Assembly (NCBI GenBank): GCA_964649725.1
Contig: CAZYTM010000002.1
Coordinates: 62,001 to 126,000 of the forward strand
Reading direction: 5' to 3'
DNA: 64,000 bases
From: CAZYTM01 sp964649725
GTDB lineage: Bacteria; Desulfobacterota; Desulfuromonadia; Geobacterales; Geobacteraceae
Part shown: positions 50,471-58,008 of the stretch, one piece after another
Position numbering within the stretch: position 1 is the stretch's first letter
Layout of the letters: each line of letters starts with the position of its first letter
Notes under the pieces: generated by a model
Seen by the model: the letters and a program-made list of their open reading frames with translations, nothing else
Databases searched by the model: none
What the model was told of the DNA's origin: nothing
Translations under genes and position numbers: made by a program

Positions 50471-51589
50471 ATGACTGAAGCAGCGACCGAGCGCTTATAT
50501 GCGCTCACAGAGGCATTTGATTTTTCCGCCGGGAACAGGGGGCTCTTCGTCGAGTCGATGCGGGAGATGGTCGATTTTCACCTCGAGCGCTCCCCGATCT
50601 ATCGGGGCATCTGTGCGCAATACGGCTTCTCGGCCGCGCAACTGCGCACCTTTGAGGATATCATCACTACCCCACACATCTTTGTCACCGCCTTCAAAGA
50701 GCGAAGGCTGGTCTCTCTCCCGGATGCCGATATATTCATGACCTTCACCTCCTCCGGGACCCAGGGGCAGAAGAGCCAGATCAATCTGGACAGGGTTTCC
50801 TTCGACCGCCAGGCAGGGATGAGAGCGCTGCTGGTCAGGTCGCTCGGGCTGGCGAGCGAGCAGCCGGCCAACTATCTGGTCTTCTCCTATGCGCCTGACA
50901 TATCCGACATGCGCGGGGCAGCCCACACCTTCAATGTCTACACCACATTTGCACCTGCCAGCGAAAGGTACTTTGCCTTGCAGCAGGGGGATACCGGGGA
51001 GCCCCGGTTCGATCTCGAAGAGGCGATCGCAACCCTGGTCCGCTTTGCCGAGAGTGGACTGCCGCTCCGGGTAGTCGGCTTTCTCGCCTTCAGTTTCGTC
51101 ACCCTGCAGGAGATGAAAAAGAGGGGGATAAAACTCGATTTCCCGCCAGAGAGCCTGCTGATAACCGGCGGCGGGTGGAAATCGCACAAAGGGGAGACGG
51201 TCAGCTTCGACGACTATTCCACCCTGGTAAACCAGGTCCTCGGCATAAAGGGGGAGCGGATACGGGACTTCTACGGCATGGTGGAACATGGGGTGCCTTA
51301 TATGAGTTGCGCTGAGCGCCACTATCATGTCCCGATATTCGCCAATGTGGCAGCCATAGACCCCGGGACCATGCAGGTTATGCCCAATGGCGAGTGCGGT
51401 CTGCTGAAGCTGCAGACCAGCTATATCAGGAGCGCCCCGGCCATCTCGGTGTTGAGTACCGACCTCGGGGCCATCGGCACCGCTTGCCCCTGCGGCATAC
51501 CGGGTGATTACATCATGCTCCGCGGCCGCGCCGGGGTTACGAAACATGCCGGCTGCGCGATTTCGGCGTCGCAGTTGATCAAGCTTTAA
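50471..51589 (+). CDS. LuxE-like acyl-protein synthetase
   Basis: A 372-residue enzyme of the LuxE family, which activates a fatty acid as acyl-AMP and holds it on a Cys before transfer to LuxC. Visible parts are TSSGTQGQKSQ (ATP loop), PLRVVGFLAFSF, LLITGGGWKSHKGE, FYGMVEHGVPY and the C-terminal GCAIS, whose Cys362 sits near the end as in Vibrio and Photobacterium LuxE, where the acylated residue is Cys364. No luciferase (luxA/B) or thioesterase (luxD) is present in the window. Confidence 0.88.
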   Translation: MTEAATERLYALTEAFDFSAGNRGLFVESMREMVDFHLERSPIYRGICAQYGFSAAQLRTFEDIITTPHIFVTAFKERRLVSLPDADIFMTFTSSGTQGQKSQINLDRVSFDRQAGMRALLVRSLGLASEQPANYLVFSYAPDISDMRGAAHTFNVYTTFAPASERYFALQQGDTGEPRFDLEEAIATLVRFAESGLPLRVVGFLAFSFVTLQEMKKRGIKLDFPPESLLITGGGWKSHKGETVSFDDYSTLVNQVLGIKGERIRDFYGMVEHGVPYMSCAERHYHVPIFANVAAIDPGTMQVMPNGECGLLKLQTSYIRSAPAISVLSTDLGAIGTACPCGIPGDYIMLRGRAGVTKHAGCAISASQLIKL

Positions 51590-51615
51590 CCCTTTTACAG
51601 GGGAGGGAGTCAGCT

Positions 51616-54288
51616 ATGGTTAAATGGTACAACTTCGGCGAGTTTACCGAGTCGGACGAGATCAGCCCACTGCTCATGCAGGAGCTCATGCGGAGTGCAA
51701 AAGCGAAGACGAGCGCGCTCCGGCAGACCCCGGTAATGAAGCTGGCCACAGTCCTTGACCGGGTCGGAGAGAGGCTGGCTGATGCAGCAGATCCGGTCAG
51801 GAACGAGATAATGGCAATCATGCCTCGATTGATCAGCTTTTCCCCGGAGATGGTCACTGCCGGGCTTGCAGCCATCTGTGAGATCCTCCGCTACGACAGT
51901 CTGCTGACGCGACTCGCTGTCGATCTCGATGACCCCCGCTATATGGACGAATTCACCTGGCATGACAGGTTCCGTGGCTTTGTCCGGGCCATGCCGCAGG
52001 GGGTCGTCGCCCATGTCTCGGCCGGCAATGTCTTTGTCAGCGCCGTAGATACACTGGTACAGGGGATCATGACGAAGAACGTCAATATCCTGAAGATGTC
52101 TTCGTTCGACCCGATATTCCCCCTCCTCTTCGCCAGACTCCTCAAGGAGTGCGACCCGGAAGGGGTCATCTACCCCTATCTGGCGATGGTCCCCTTCAAA
52201 GGGGGTGACCGGGAGGTAGAGCGGATCATCAAGGAAGAGTCTGACCTGGTGATAGTCTATGGCGGCAAAGAGGTCGTCGAAATCTACCGCCAGGGGAGGA
52301 GCCTGCACACTAAAGAGGTTGAGTACGGGCCGAAATATTCGCTGGTGATCCTTGACCGGGAGGCGCTCGCCAGCTCTGACAGCGAGCAGGTTGCCGACCG
52401 GGTGGCGCGCGATTTCACCATGTGGGAGCAGGCGGCCTGTTCATCCCCCCACTCTGTATTCATCCATGGCGAGGAGGAGGCGCGGCGCTTTGCCGGCAGC
52501 CTGAAAAAGGCGTTCGAACGGCTGGCAATGGAATTCCCCTTCCCGGAGATAAATATCGATGAAAAGACCGAGATCACCCGGACCCGGGAACTGGCCAGGG
52601 TCGAAGCCGCGCTTGGCAATGCGGAACTGCTCATCCCGGGGGTGAGTGACCAGAGCTGGACGATCATCCTGGAAAAGAATCCCCGTTTCACCGTCTCCTG
52701 TCAGCACCGGACCGCCTACATCATCACCGTAAAGAGCGACCAGGAGATATTCGACGCCCTGGCGGAGTACGGGAAATTCATCCAGTCGGTGGGGATCCTG
52801 GCCGACAGCAGCCGGCTCTTTGCCCTCTCGAACCGCCTGGTCGCTCTGGGGACCGACCGGATCACCGAGATCGGGCATATGCACAGGAGAAAGCATGGCA
52901 CCCCCCATGATGGTACCCGCGGCCTTGCAGAGCTGGTCCGCTGGGTCTCCATCGGCCACGAGCTGAACTTCAACGAGCCGTTCGATTTTGCCCCTGACCA
53001 TATCCGCAATGAGGTTACCCTCGCCAGGTTGAATCACGTTCTGCAGGTCGCCAGACAGAGATCGCCGTTCTACCGGGAGAGAATAGCGGAACTGCCGCTG
53101 CAGGATCTCTCCGGACTCTCTGCCATAGCAATCCTGGAACCGGACTTGTTCCGCTCCCACCTCCCCCCCTACGGTGAAGGGCTGCTCACCGCCCCACTGG
53201 GAAACTCCATCTCCTTTTCCAGCGGTGGCACTACCGGGAAGCCGAAATTCGTCTACCGCACCATGGAGGAGACCCGCCGCAACGCCAGGGGGATCGCCAA
53301 GGGTCTGGCACTTGGCCTCTTCAGTGCCGGGGATGTAGTGGCAAACCTCTTTTTCGCCGGGAACATGTGGGCCTCATTCATCAGTATCAACATGGCTCTG
53401 GAGCAGATCGGGGCCCATATCCTGCCGATCGGCGGTCACATCCCGATGGAGAATATCATCTCGTTCCTCAAATCCTTCAAGGTGGACGGGGTGGTATCGA
53501 TCCCCTCGGTTCTGGTCGGCATCGCCCAGTATGTGGAAAAAAACGGCATTACCGACCTGTCGATAAGAAAGATAGGGTATGGCGGCGAACATATGCCTGC
53601 AGCGACCAGAGATTATGTATCAGCAATTCTCAAGACCGAACTGATCCGCTCCGCCTCCTATGCGATCAACGACACCGGGGTGGCCGGCTATCAATGCCCA
53701 GCCTGCACCGGCTCGATCCATCATCTGAACGAAGAGTTGCATATCCTCGAGATAGTCGATCCGGAGACGCACCAACCGCTCCCCCCGGGTGAGACCGGCA
53801 ACATCATCCTGACCAATGTCGACCGGACCCTGATGCCGGTGATCCGTTACAATGTCGGTGACCGGGGGCGGATCATCGACGGGGATTGCCCCTGCGGCCG
53901 GAAGACTCTCAGATTCGAGCTTTTGGGGCGGGCCGACGAGGTCGTAGTGATCGGCGCAGACAATGTCTCTATCGACGCGATCGCCACCTGTGCTGCGCAG
54001 CACGACCGGCTCAGCCAGAATTTCACTATCATCGGCAAGGCTGAAAACGGGCTCGACCTCCTTGAGATCCATGTGGAGTCGATGGAGCCTATGAGCGAAG
54101 CAGAGCAGGCGATTTTTGCCAACAAGCTGGTCGAGACCATCCTCCGGGAAAAACCGGTCATAGCAGCCAACTATGCCTCGGGTGCCGTGGCAAGACCTGT
54201 CGTCAAGATACTGGCACCGGGCGAACTGCCGCGCAACCCACGCACCGGCAAGATCAAAAGGGTAATCGAGGAGCGACATGCAGGATAG
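51616..54288 (+). CDS. LuxC-like acyl reductase fused to a PaaK-like adenylation domain
   Basis: An 890-residue fusion. Residues 1 to about 465 match LuxC, the NADPH-dependent reductase that turns an acyl thioester into an aldehyde: HVSAGNVFVSAVDTLVQGIMTKN, VIVYGGKE and the catalytic Cys275 in MWEQAACSSPHSVFIHG. Residues about 470-890 are a PaaK-like ligase: FSSGGTTGKPKF, YAINDTGVAGYQC, IRYNVGDRGRI, and PRNPRTGKIKRV with the hinge Lys. GGAGG lies eight bases before the ATG. The fusion implies that substrate activation and reduction occur on one chain, with the LuxE protein as partner. Confidence 0.88.
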   Translation: MVKWYNFGEFTESDEISPLLMQELMRSAKAKTSALRQTPVMKLATVLDRVGERLADAADPVRNEIMAIMPRLISFSPEMVTAGLAAICEILRYDSLLTRLAVDLDDPRYMDEFTWHDRFRGFVRAMPQGVVAHVSAGNVFVSAVDTLVQGIMTKNVNILKMSSFDPIFPLLFARLLKECDPEGVIYPYLAMVPFKGGDREVERIIKEESDLVIVYGGKEVVEIYRQGRSLHTKEVEYGPKYSLVILDREALASSDSEQVADRVARDFTMWEQAACSSPHSVFIHGEEEARRFAGSLKKAFERLAMEFPFPEINIDEKTEITRTRELARVEAALGNAELLIPGVSDQSWTIILEKNPRFTVSCQHRTAYIITVKSDQEIFDALAEYGKFIQSVGILADSSRLFALSNRLVALGTDRITEIGHMHRRKHGTPHDGTRGLAELVRWVSIGHELNFNEPFDFAPDHIRNEVTLARLNHVLQVARQRSPFYRERIAELPLQDLSGLSAIAILEPDLFRSHLPPYGEGLLTAPLGNSISFSSGGTTGKPKFVYRTMEETRRNARGIAKGLALGLFSAGDVVANLFFAGNMWASFISINMALEQIGAHILPIGGHIPMENIISFLKSFKVDGVVSIPSVLVGIAQYVEKNGITDLSIRKIGYGGEHMPAATRDYVSAILKTELIRSASYAINDTGVAGYQCPACTGSIHHLNEELHILEIVDPETHQPLPPGETGNIILTNVDRTLMPVIRYNVGDRGRIIDGDCPCGRKTLRFELLGRADEVVVIGADNVSIDAIATCAAQHDRLSQNFTIIGKAENGLDLLEIHVESMEPMSEAEQAIFANKLVETILREKPVIAANYASGAVARPVVKILAPGELPRNPRTGKIKRVIEERHAG

Positions 54289-55768
54289 ACCGCCTTTCTC
54301 ACCAGGGATCATAGCAAGGAGCACGGTCATCTCCACGAAAGGGTCGTTACGCCCGGTTCAGAGCTGGGTGGTGGAGTTTGCCCGCTCTTTCGGCATGCCA
54401 GATGACGATCTCGCCAGGATCGAACTGGCTGTTGAAGAGGCGTTCATGAGTGTCGTGCAGAGCGCCTATGAAGAGGATGAACCGGGGGAGATCACTGTTA
54501 TCCTGGAGCACCGACCAGGCGAGTTCGTCATTGCCATAGAGGATCATGGACTCCCCCTTGACCTGCAGCATCTGGAAGAGGATGAACTGGTCGCCCTCAA
54601 CTTTGTACTGCTGAAACAGCTCCTCGACCGGTTCGTCTTTATCAACAAAGGGGAGGCAGGGAAGAGGCTCGAACTGATCAAGACCTTGCCGGCTGAAAGC
54701 GTGGTCAACTCCATGCGCGCTGAGGAGATAAGGAGCGGCCCCGGTGATGATACCCCTGCGGCCTCTCTGCCGCACCCTCAATTCAGATTGCTGGCACCGC
54801 AGGAGACTCTGGCCCTGGCACAGCTCGCCTATCGAAATTACGGCTACACCTATATCTCCGACTTCTATCATCCCGACAGGATCCGCGCCAGGATCGAGCA
54901 TGGCTTGATGGAGTCGTGCGTGGCAGTCGCCCATGACGGACAGGTCATCGGCAGCCTGAGTCTCTTCTATGCCAATAATGAAGCAAAGGTCGCCGAATGC
55001 GGCGCAGCCATGGTCGACCCGCGCTACCGAGGCTTGAGTCTGTTCAAGGAGATGAAGCAGTTCCTTTATGCGCATGCCTCGAGAAAGGGGCTCTACGGCA
55101 TATTCAGCGAGGCGGTGACCATCCACCCCTATACCCAGCAGGGGAACCTGTCTCTGGGGGCCCATGAGACCGGCATCTTCCTCTCCTATGTATCGGAGAA
55201 CGTAGCCTTCAAAAAGATAGGCTCAGAGCGGATGGGGCAGCGACAGGCGCTGGTCCTCTTCTATTCGCGGCTCAATCCGGAGAAGATGAGAAGAGTCTAT
55301 GCAGCTCCGCTTTACAGCGGGCTGATCGAAAGGATTTACCGGGAGAACGGCATGAACAGGGAGGTGGAGCAGGTCCTTGAAACTGATTTCACCGGCAGCG
55401 CAGCTACGCGGCTGGAGATCGAGATACGCCAGGATGCATTCAATGATGCATCAATAGAGTTGCAGCAGATAGGTGCAGATGCGTATAATATGATCCTGCA
55501 GCACACCCGTGAACTTTGTGAGAAAAAGGTCGAGGCGATCTACCTGAATCTCTCCATGGCGAGCCGGGAGGGGGCTGTTCTGGCCGGCAGGCTGGCAGAA
55601 AAGGGATTTCTCTTTGCCGGGATTATTCCGGAACAGCGGGATGGCGATCTGCTAAAATTGCAATACCTGAACAACGTCCTTTTCGACCCGGCAAAGCTGA
55701 CTGTCGTCTCTGCCAGCGCCAGGGAGATGCTCGCCTTCATTGCCAGACAGTATGAGAATCGACCATGA
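54278..55768 (+). CDS. RsbW-type ATPase-fold domain fused to GNAT acetyltransferase
   Basis: A 496-residue fusion. Residues 1-135 resemble the anti-sigma-factor kinase (HATPase_c_2) fold: ARIELAVEEAFMSVVQSAY and IAIEDHGLPLD. The Asn of the N-box that coordinates Mg-ATP is replaced (Ser/Val), so kinase activity is doubtful. From about residue 165 on is a GNAT-like domain (FRLLAPQETLALAQLAYRNYGYTY, CVAVAHDGQVIGSLSLFY, AECGAAMVDPRYRGLSLFKEM), with a further C-terminal half of about 190 residues. It overlaps the LuxC-fusion gene by 11 bases, tying it to that operon. Confidence 0.8.
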   Translation: MQDRPPFSPGIIARSTVISTKGSLRPVQSWVVEFARSFGMPDDDLARIELAVEEAFMSVVQSAYEEDEPGEITVILEHRPGEFVIAIEDHGLPLDLQHLEEDELVALNFVLLKQLLDRFVFINKGEAGKRLELIKTLPAESVVNSMRAEEIRSGPGDDTPAASLPHPQFRLLAPQETLALAQLAYRNYGYTYISDFYHPDRIRARIEHGLMESCVAVAHDGQVIGSLSLFYANNEAKVAECGAAMVDPRYRGLSLFKEMKQFLYAHASRKGLYGIFSEAVTIHPYTQQGNLSLGAHETGIFLSYVSENVAFKKIGSERMGQRQALVLFYSRLNPEKMRRVYAAPLYSGLIERIYRENGMNREVEQVLETDFTGSAATRLEIEIRQDAFNDASIELQQIGADAYNMILQHTRELCEKKVEAIYLNLSMASREGAVLAGRLAEKGFLFAGIIPEQRDGDLLKLQYLNNVLFDPAKLTVVSASAREMLAFIARQYENRP

Positions 55769-56199
55769 TGAGAGGCGGAAGCAATAACACTATCTATCAT
55801 AAGAGCTATCCTGCAGAGCTTGACTCTTTGGCGCAGATCAAGTCTGACATCCTTGGCTCCGCCCGCCAGGCAGGCTGGGGGGATGAAAGCCTGGGACGGC
55901 TGGAACTGCTTCTTGAGGAGGGGGCGATGAACGTAATCTGTCACGCCTACCCCGAAGTTCCCGGCCAGCTTGAAATCACCCTCGCATTGTGCAGTGGCGG
56001 ACTGCTGCTCCGTCTGGAGGATACCGGCACCCCCTTTGACCCCACTGCGGCACCAGCACCCGACCTGGAGGCACCTACCGAAGAGCGGGAGATCGGCGGT
56101 CTGGGGATCCACCTGCTGAAAAGTCTCGCTGAAAAGATGGAATACCGGCGCGAGGGGGGGAGAAACATCCTCGATATCATGCTTTTAGAGCATAAATGA
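55765..56199 (+). CDS. RsbW-type anti-sigma regulatory kinase
   Basis: A 144-residue HATPase_c_2 domain with intact motifs: N-box LLEEGAMNVICHAY, G1 box LRLEDTGTPFDP and G2 GGLGIHLLKSLAEKMEY. Such kinases phosphorylate STAS-domain antagonists and sequester a sigma factor or other target. The start overlaps the preceding stop by four bases (ATGA). The STAS gene follows directly. No sigma factor gene is nearby, so the output target may be the GNAT fusion or an acyl enzyme. Confidence 0.88.
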   Translation: MMRGGSNNTIYHKSYPAELDSLAQIKSDILGSARQAGWGDESLGRLELLLEEGAMNVICHAYPEVPGQLEITLALCSGGLLLRLEDTGTPFDPTAAPAPDLEAPTEEREIGGLGIHLLKSLAEKMEYRREGGRNILDIMLLEHK

Positions 56200-56235
56200 A
56201 TATGAACAGAACCAAAGCCCAGAGGAGGAGAAGAG

Positions 56236-56610
56236 ATGTCGCTAACGACTACGATTGAAGAGAGAATGCCAGGATATTATGTCGCCAGATTGAACGGCCG
56301 CCTTGATGGGACGACATATCCGGAGTGTGAGGGGCTGATCGTCCCGCTTCTGGTACCGGCGACAAAGGCGCTGATGTTCGACATGTCGCAACTCGAATAT
56401 ATCAGCAGTATGGGGCTGCGTGTCGTCATGCGGGGACGCAAATATATCGAGGGGAACGACGGCTACTTCCACGTTATCAACCTCCAGCCACAGATCGCCA
56501 AGGTATTCGAGATTGCCAACATGTTGTCAGGGATGCGGGTCTTTGCCAGTATCGAGGAGGCGGACAACTATTATGACCTGATGCAGAAGAAGGTCCTGGA
56601 ATCTTTATGA
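56236..56610 (+). CDS. STAS-domain anti-sigma-factor antagonist
   Basis: A 124-residue RsbV/SpoIIAA-like protein with ARLNGRLDGTTYPECE, the MFDMSQLEYISSMGLR strand-turn-helix and the conserved Ser in YISSMG as phosphorylation site. GGAGGAGAAG precedes the ATG. It completes a kinase/antagonist pair with the preceding gene. Dephosphorylation would need a PP2C enzyme such as the one at 31843. The cluster ends here; the next gene is 92 bases away. Confidence 0.9.
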   Translation: MSLTTTIEERMPGYYVARLNGRLDGTTYPECEGLIVPLLVPATKALMFDMSQLEYISSMGLRVVMRGRKYIEGNDGYFHVINLQPQIAKVFEIANMLSGMRVFASIEEADNYYDLMQKKVLESL

Positions 56611-56702
56611 CCAGCTGAAACAGGGGGCAGAGCTGCACCGGTGCGGATAGGCTGCGGCTCTTCTCCCCTGATATCTCCCGCCAGAGGAGCTCCGGCTATT
56701 CT

Positions 56703-57326
56703 ATGACTACTCAGGGCTGGTTTAAATGGCAGCTTTTCCTCTGGGCGTTTTTCGCCATTGCTGCGGATATGACTTGCACCCCGTCTCTGTCAGCTGATCT
56801 CCTGGCGGCAGGTAGCGCTGCCGCTCTTGACAAACCGTTAGCCGGCACACTGAAATATCCATTTACAAAAGCCGCTTCGATGAGCTGCGGCCATTGGCTC
56901 GACAATTCTATGGATTATCCCTATTTCGGGGCGCCGCGAGAGAAGAGTCCCAGGAGGCACGCCGGGGTCGATCTATACCCGAAAACCGGTGTGGATACAG
57001 CAGTGCAGTCGATGCAGGATGGCATTGTGGTAAAGATCGCCCCGTTTTACAAACGCAAGAATGGAGAGATCACCTACGCCGTTCTGATCGACCACCAAGA
57101 TTTCGTTGCCAACTATGCCGAGATAAAGAGACCGGAATATGCCGTCGGGACCAGCTTCAAGCGGGGGGATACGATCGGCCGGATATCGGGCACCGGACAA
57201 CTCCATCTGGAAATATATGCACCAGGCAGCAGGAGCTGGTCCTCATGGCGGAAAGAGCGGCCGGCGAACCTCATCGACCCGACCCCAATCCTGACTGAGT
57301 TGTACGGTATAGCTGCTGACAGCTAG
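56703..57326 (+). CDS. M23/LytM-like periplasmic protein with altered active site
   Basis: A 207-residue exported protein with an N-terminal hydrophobic segment (LFLWAFFAIAADMTC). The M23 fold is shown by RRHAGVDLYP (first zinc ligands HxxxD), VQSMQDGIVVKIA, VLIDHQDFVANYAEI and the final GTGQLHLEIY. In active LytM enzymes the last motif is HxH; here the first His is replaced by Gln (QLH). It may therefore be a non-catalytic LytM regulator like EnvC, or have weak activity. Not obviously connected with the Lux-like run. Confidence 0.8.
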   Translation: MTTQGWFKWQLFLWAFFAIAADMTCTPSLSADLLAAGSAAALDKPLAGTLKYPFTKAASMSCGHWLDNSMDYPYFGAPREKSPRRHAGVDLYPKTGVDTAVQSMQDGIVVKIAPFYKRKNGEITYAVLIDHQDFVANYAEIKRPEYAVGTSFKRGDTIGRISGTGQLHLEIYAPGSRSWSSWRKERPANLIDPTPILTELYGIAADS

Positions 57327-57412
57327 ACCGGCAGGCTACAGTTATCGAATAATCACATGATGGGCAAATTGAAGGGAATACTCCCCATGTATAGTAGCCA
57401 GGGTTTTGCACC

Positions 57413-57838
57413 ATGTCATTGAACGCTCCGAACCCGACTGGCAACCATGTCAAAAGCGACCTGCTGCGCGGTATACTGGTCTGCTGCGGCTGGGGGGCTG
57501 TCGTGGCGGGTGTTATCGGCATCTTTCTCCCGCTGGTCCCGACCATACCGTTCCTGTTACTGGCTGCCGCCTGCTTTGCCAGAAGTTCCGTGCGCTTCCA
57601 TACATGGCTGGTTGAACATGACCAGCTGGGGCCGCTGCTCAAGGATTACCTGACCAGTGGCGGGATACCGCTGCGGGCCAAGAAAATCGCCATCGGCATG
57701 ATCTGGATTTCATTCCCTCTCTCGGCGCTCCTCTTTGTCCCGCTATTGTGGGGGAAGATCGTGCTGCTGGTGATCGCCGCCGCTATAACCCTCTATCTGC
57801 TTCGACTGCCGACAACTCCACCAGCAAAGAAAAGCTGA
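57413..57838 (+). CDS. YbaN-like DUF454 membrane protein
   Basis: A 141-residue inner-membrane protein with three to four helices. It has the family core GVIGIFLPLVPTIPFLLLAAACFARSSVRFHTWL, a cytosolic loop (EHDQLGPLLKDYLTSGGIPLRAKK) and a C-terminal helix pair. Function of the family is not established. No clear ribosome site is seen at the ATG. It may be the last gene before the histidine kinase; a weak AGCTATC/GATAGCT hairpin lies 20 bases past its stop. Confidence 0.85.
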   Translation: MSLNAPNPTGNHVKSDLLRGILVCCGWGAVVAGVIGIFLPLVPTIPFLLLAAACFARSSVRFHTWLVEHDQLGPLLKDYLTSGGIPLRAKKIAIGMIWISFPLSALLFVPLLWGKIVLLVIAAAITLYLLRLPTTPPAKKS

Positions 57839-58008
57839 TCCCCCCTGCAGACCTTCAGCTATCAAGGGGATAGCTTTAGCCACCCTCTCTTTTTATGCTA
57901 AACTTTTCCCATAACCGCTACCTTTATTTATCTGTTAATCATTTTTCATCTGTTCAACTCTTCATTTCTTGTTAAAATATTACAACTTCGACTTCAGGAA
58001 TATAGTAG

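Noticed and set aside
48035..51547. Long minus-strand frames (380, 421 and 350 codons) across the PaaK/LuxE genes
   Set aside because: They overlap well-supported plus-strand enzymes throughout and show no motifs or ribosome sites; they are shadow frames.
47768..56610. Complete bioluminescence (lux) operon
   Set aside because: No luciferase LuxA/LuxB, LuxD thioesterase or flavin reductase gene is present; only LuxC- and LuxE-like parts.
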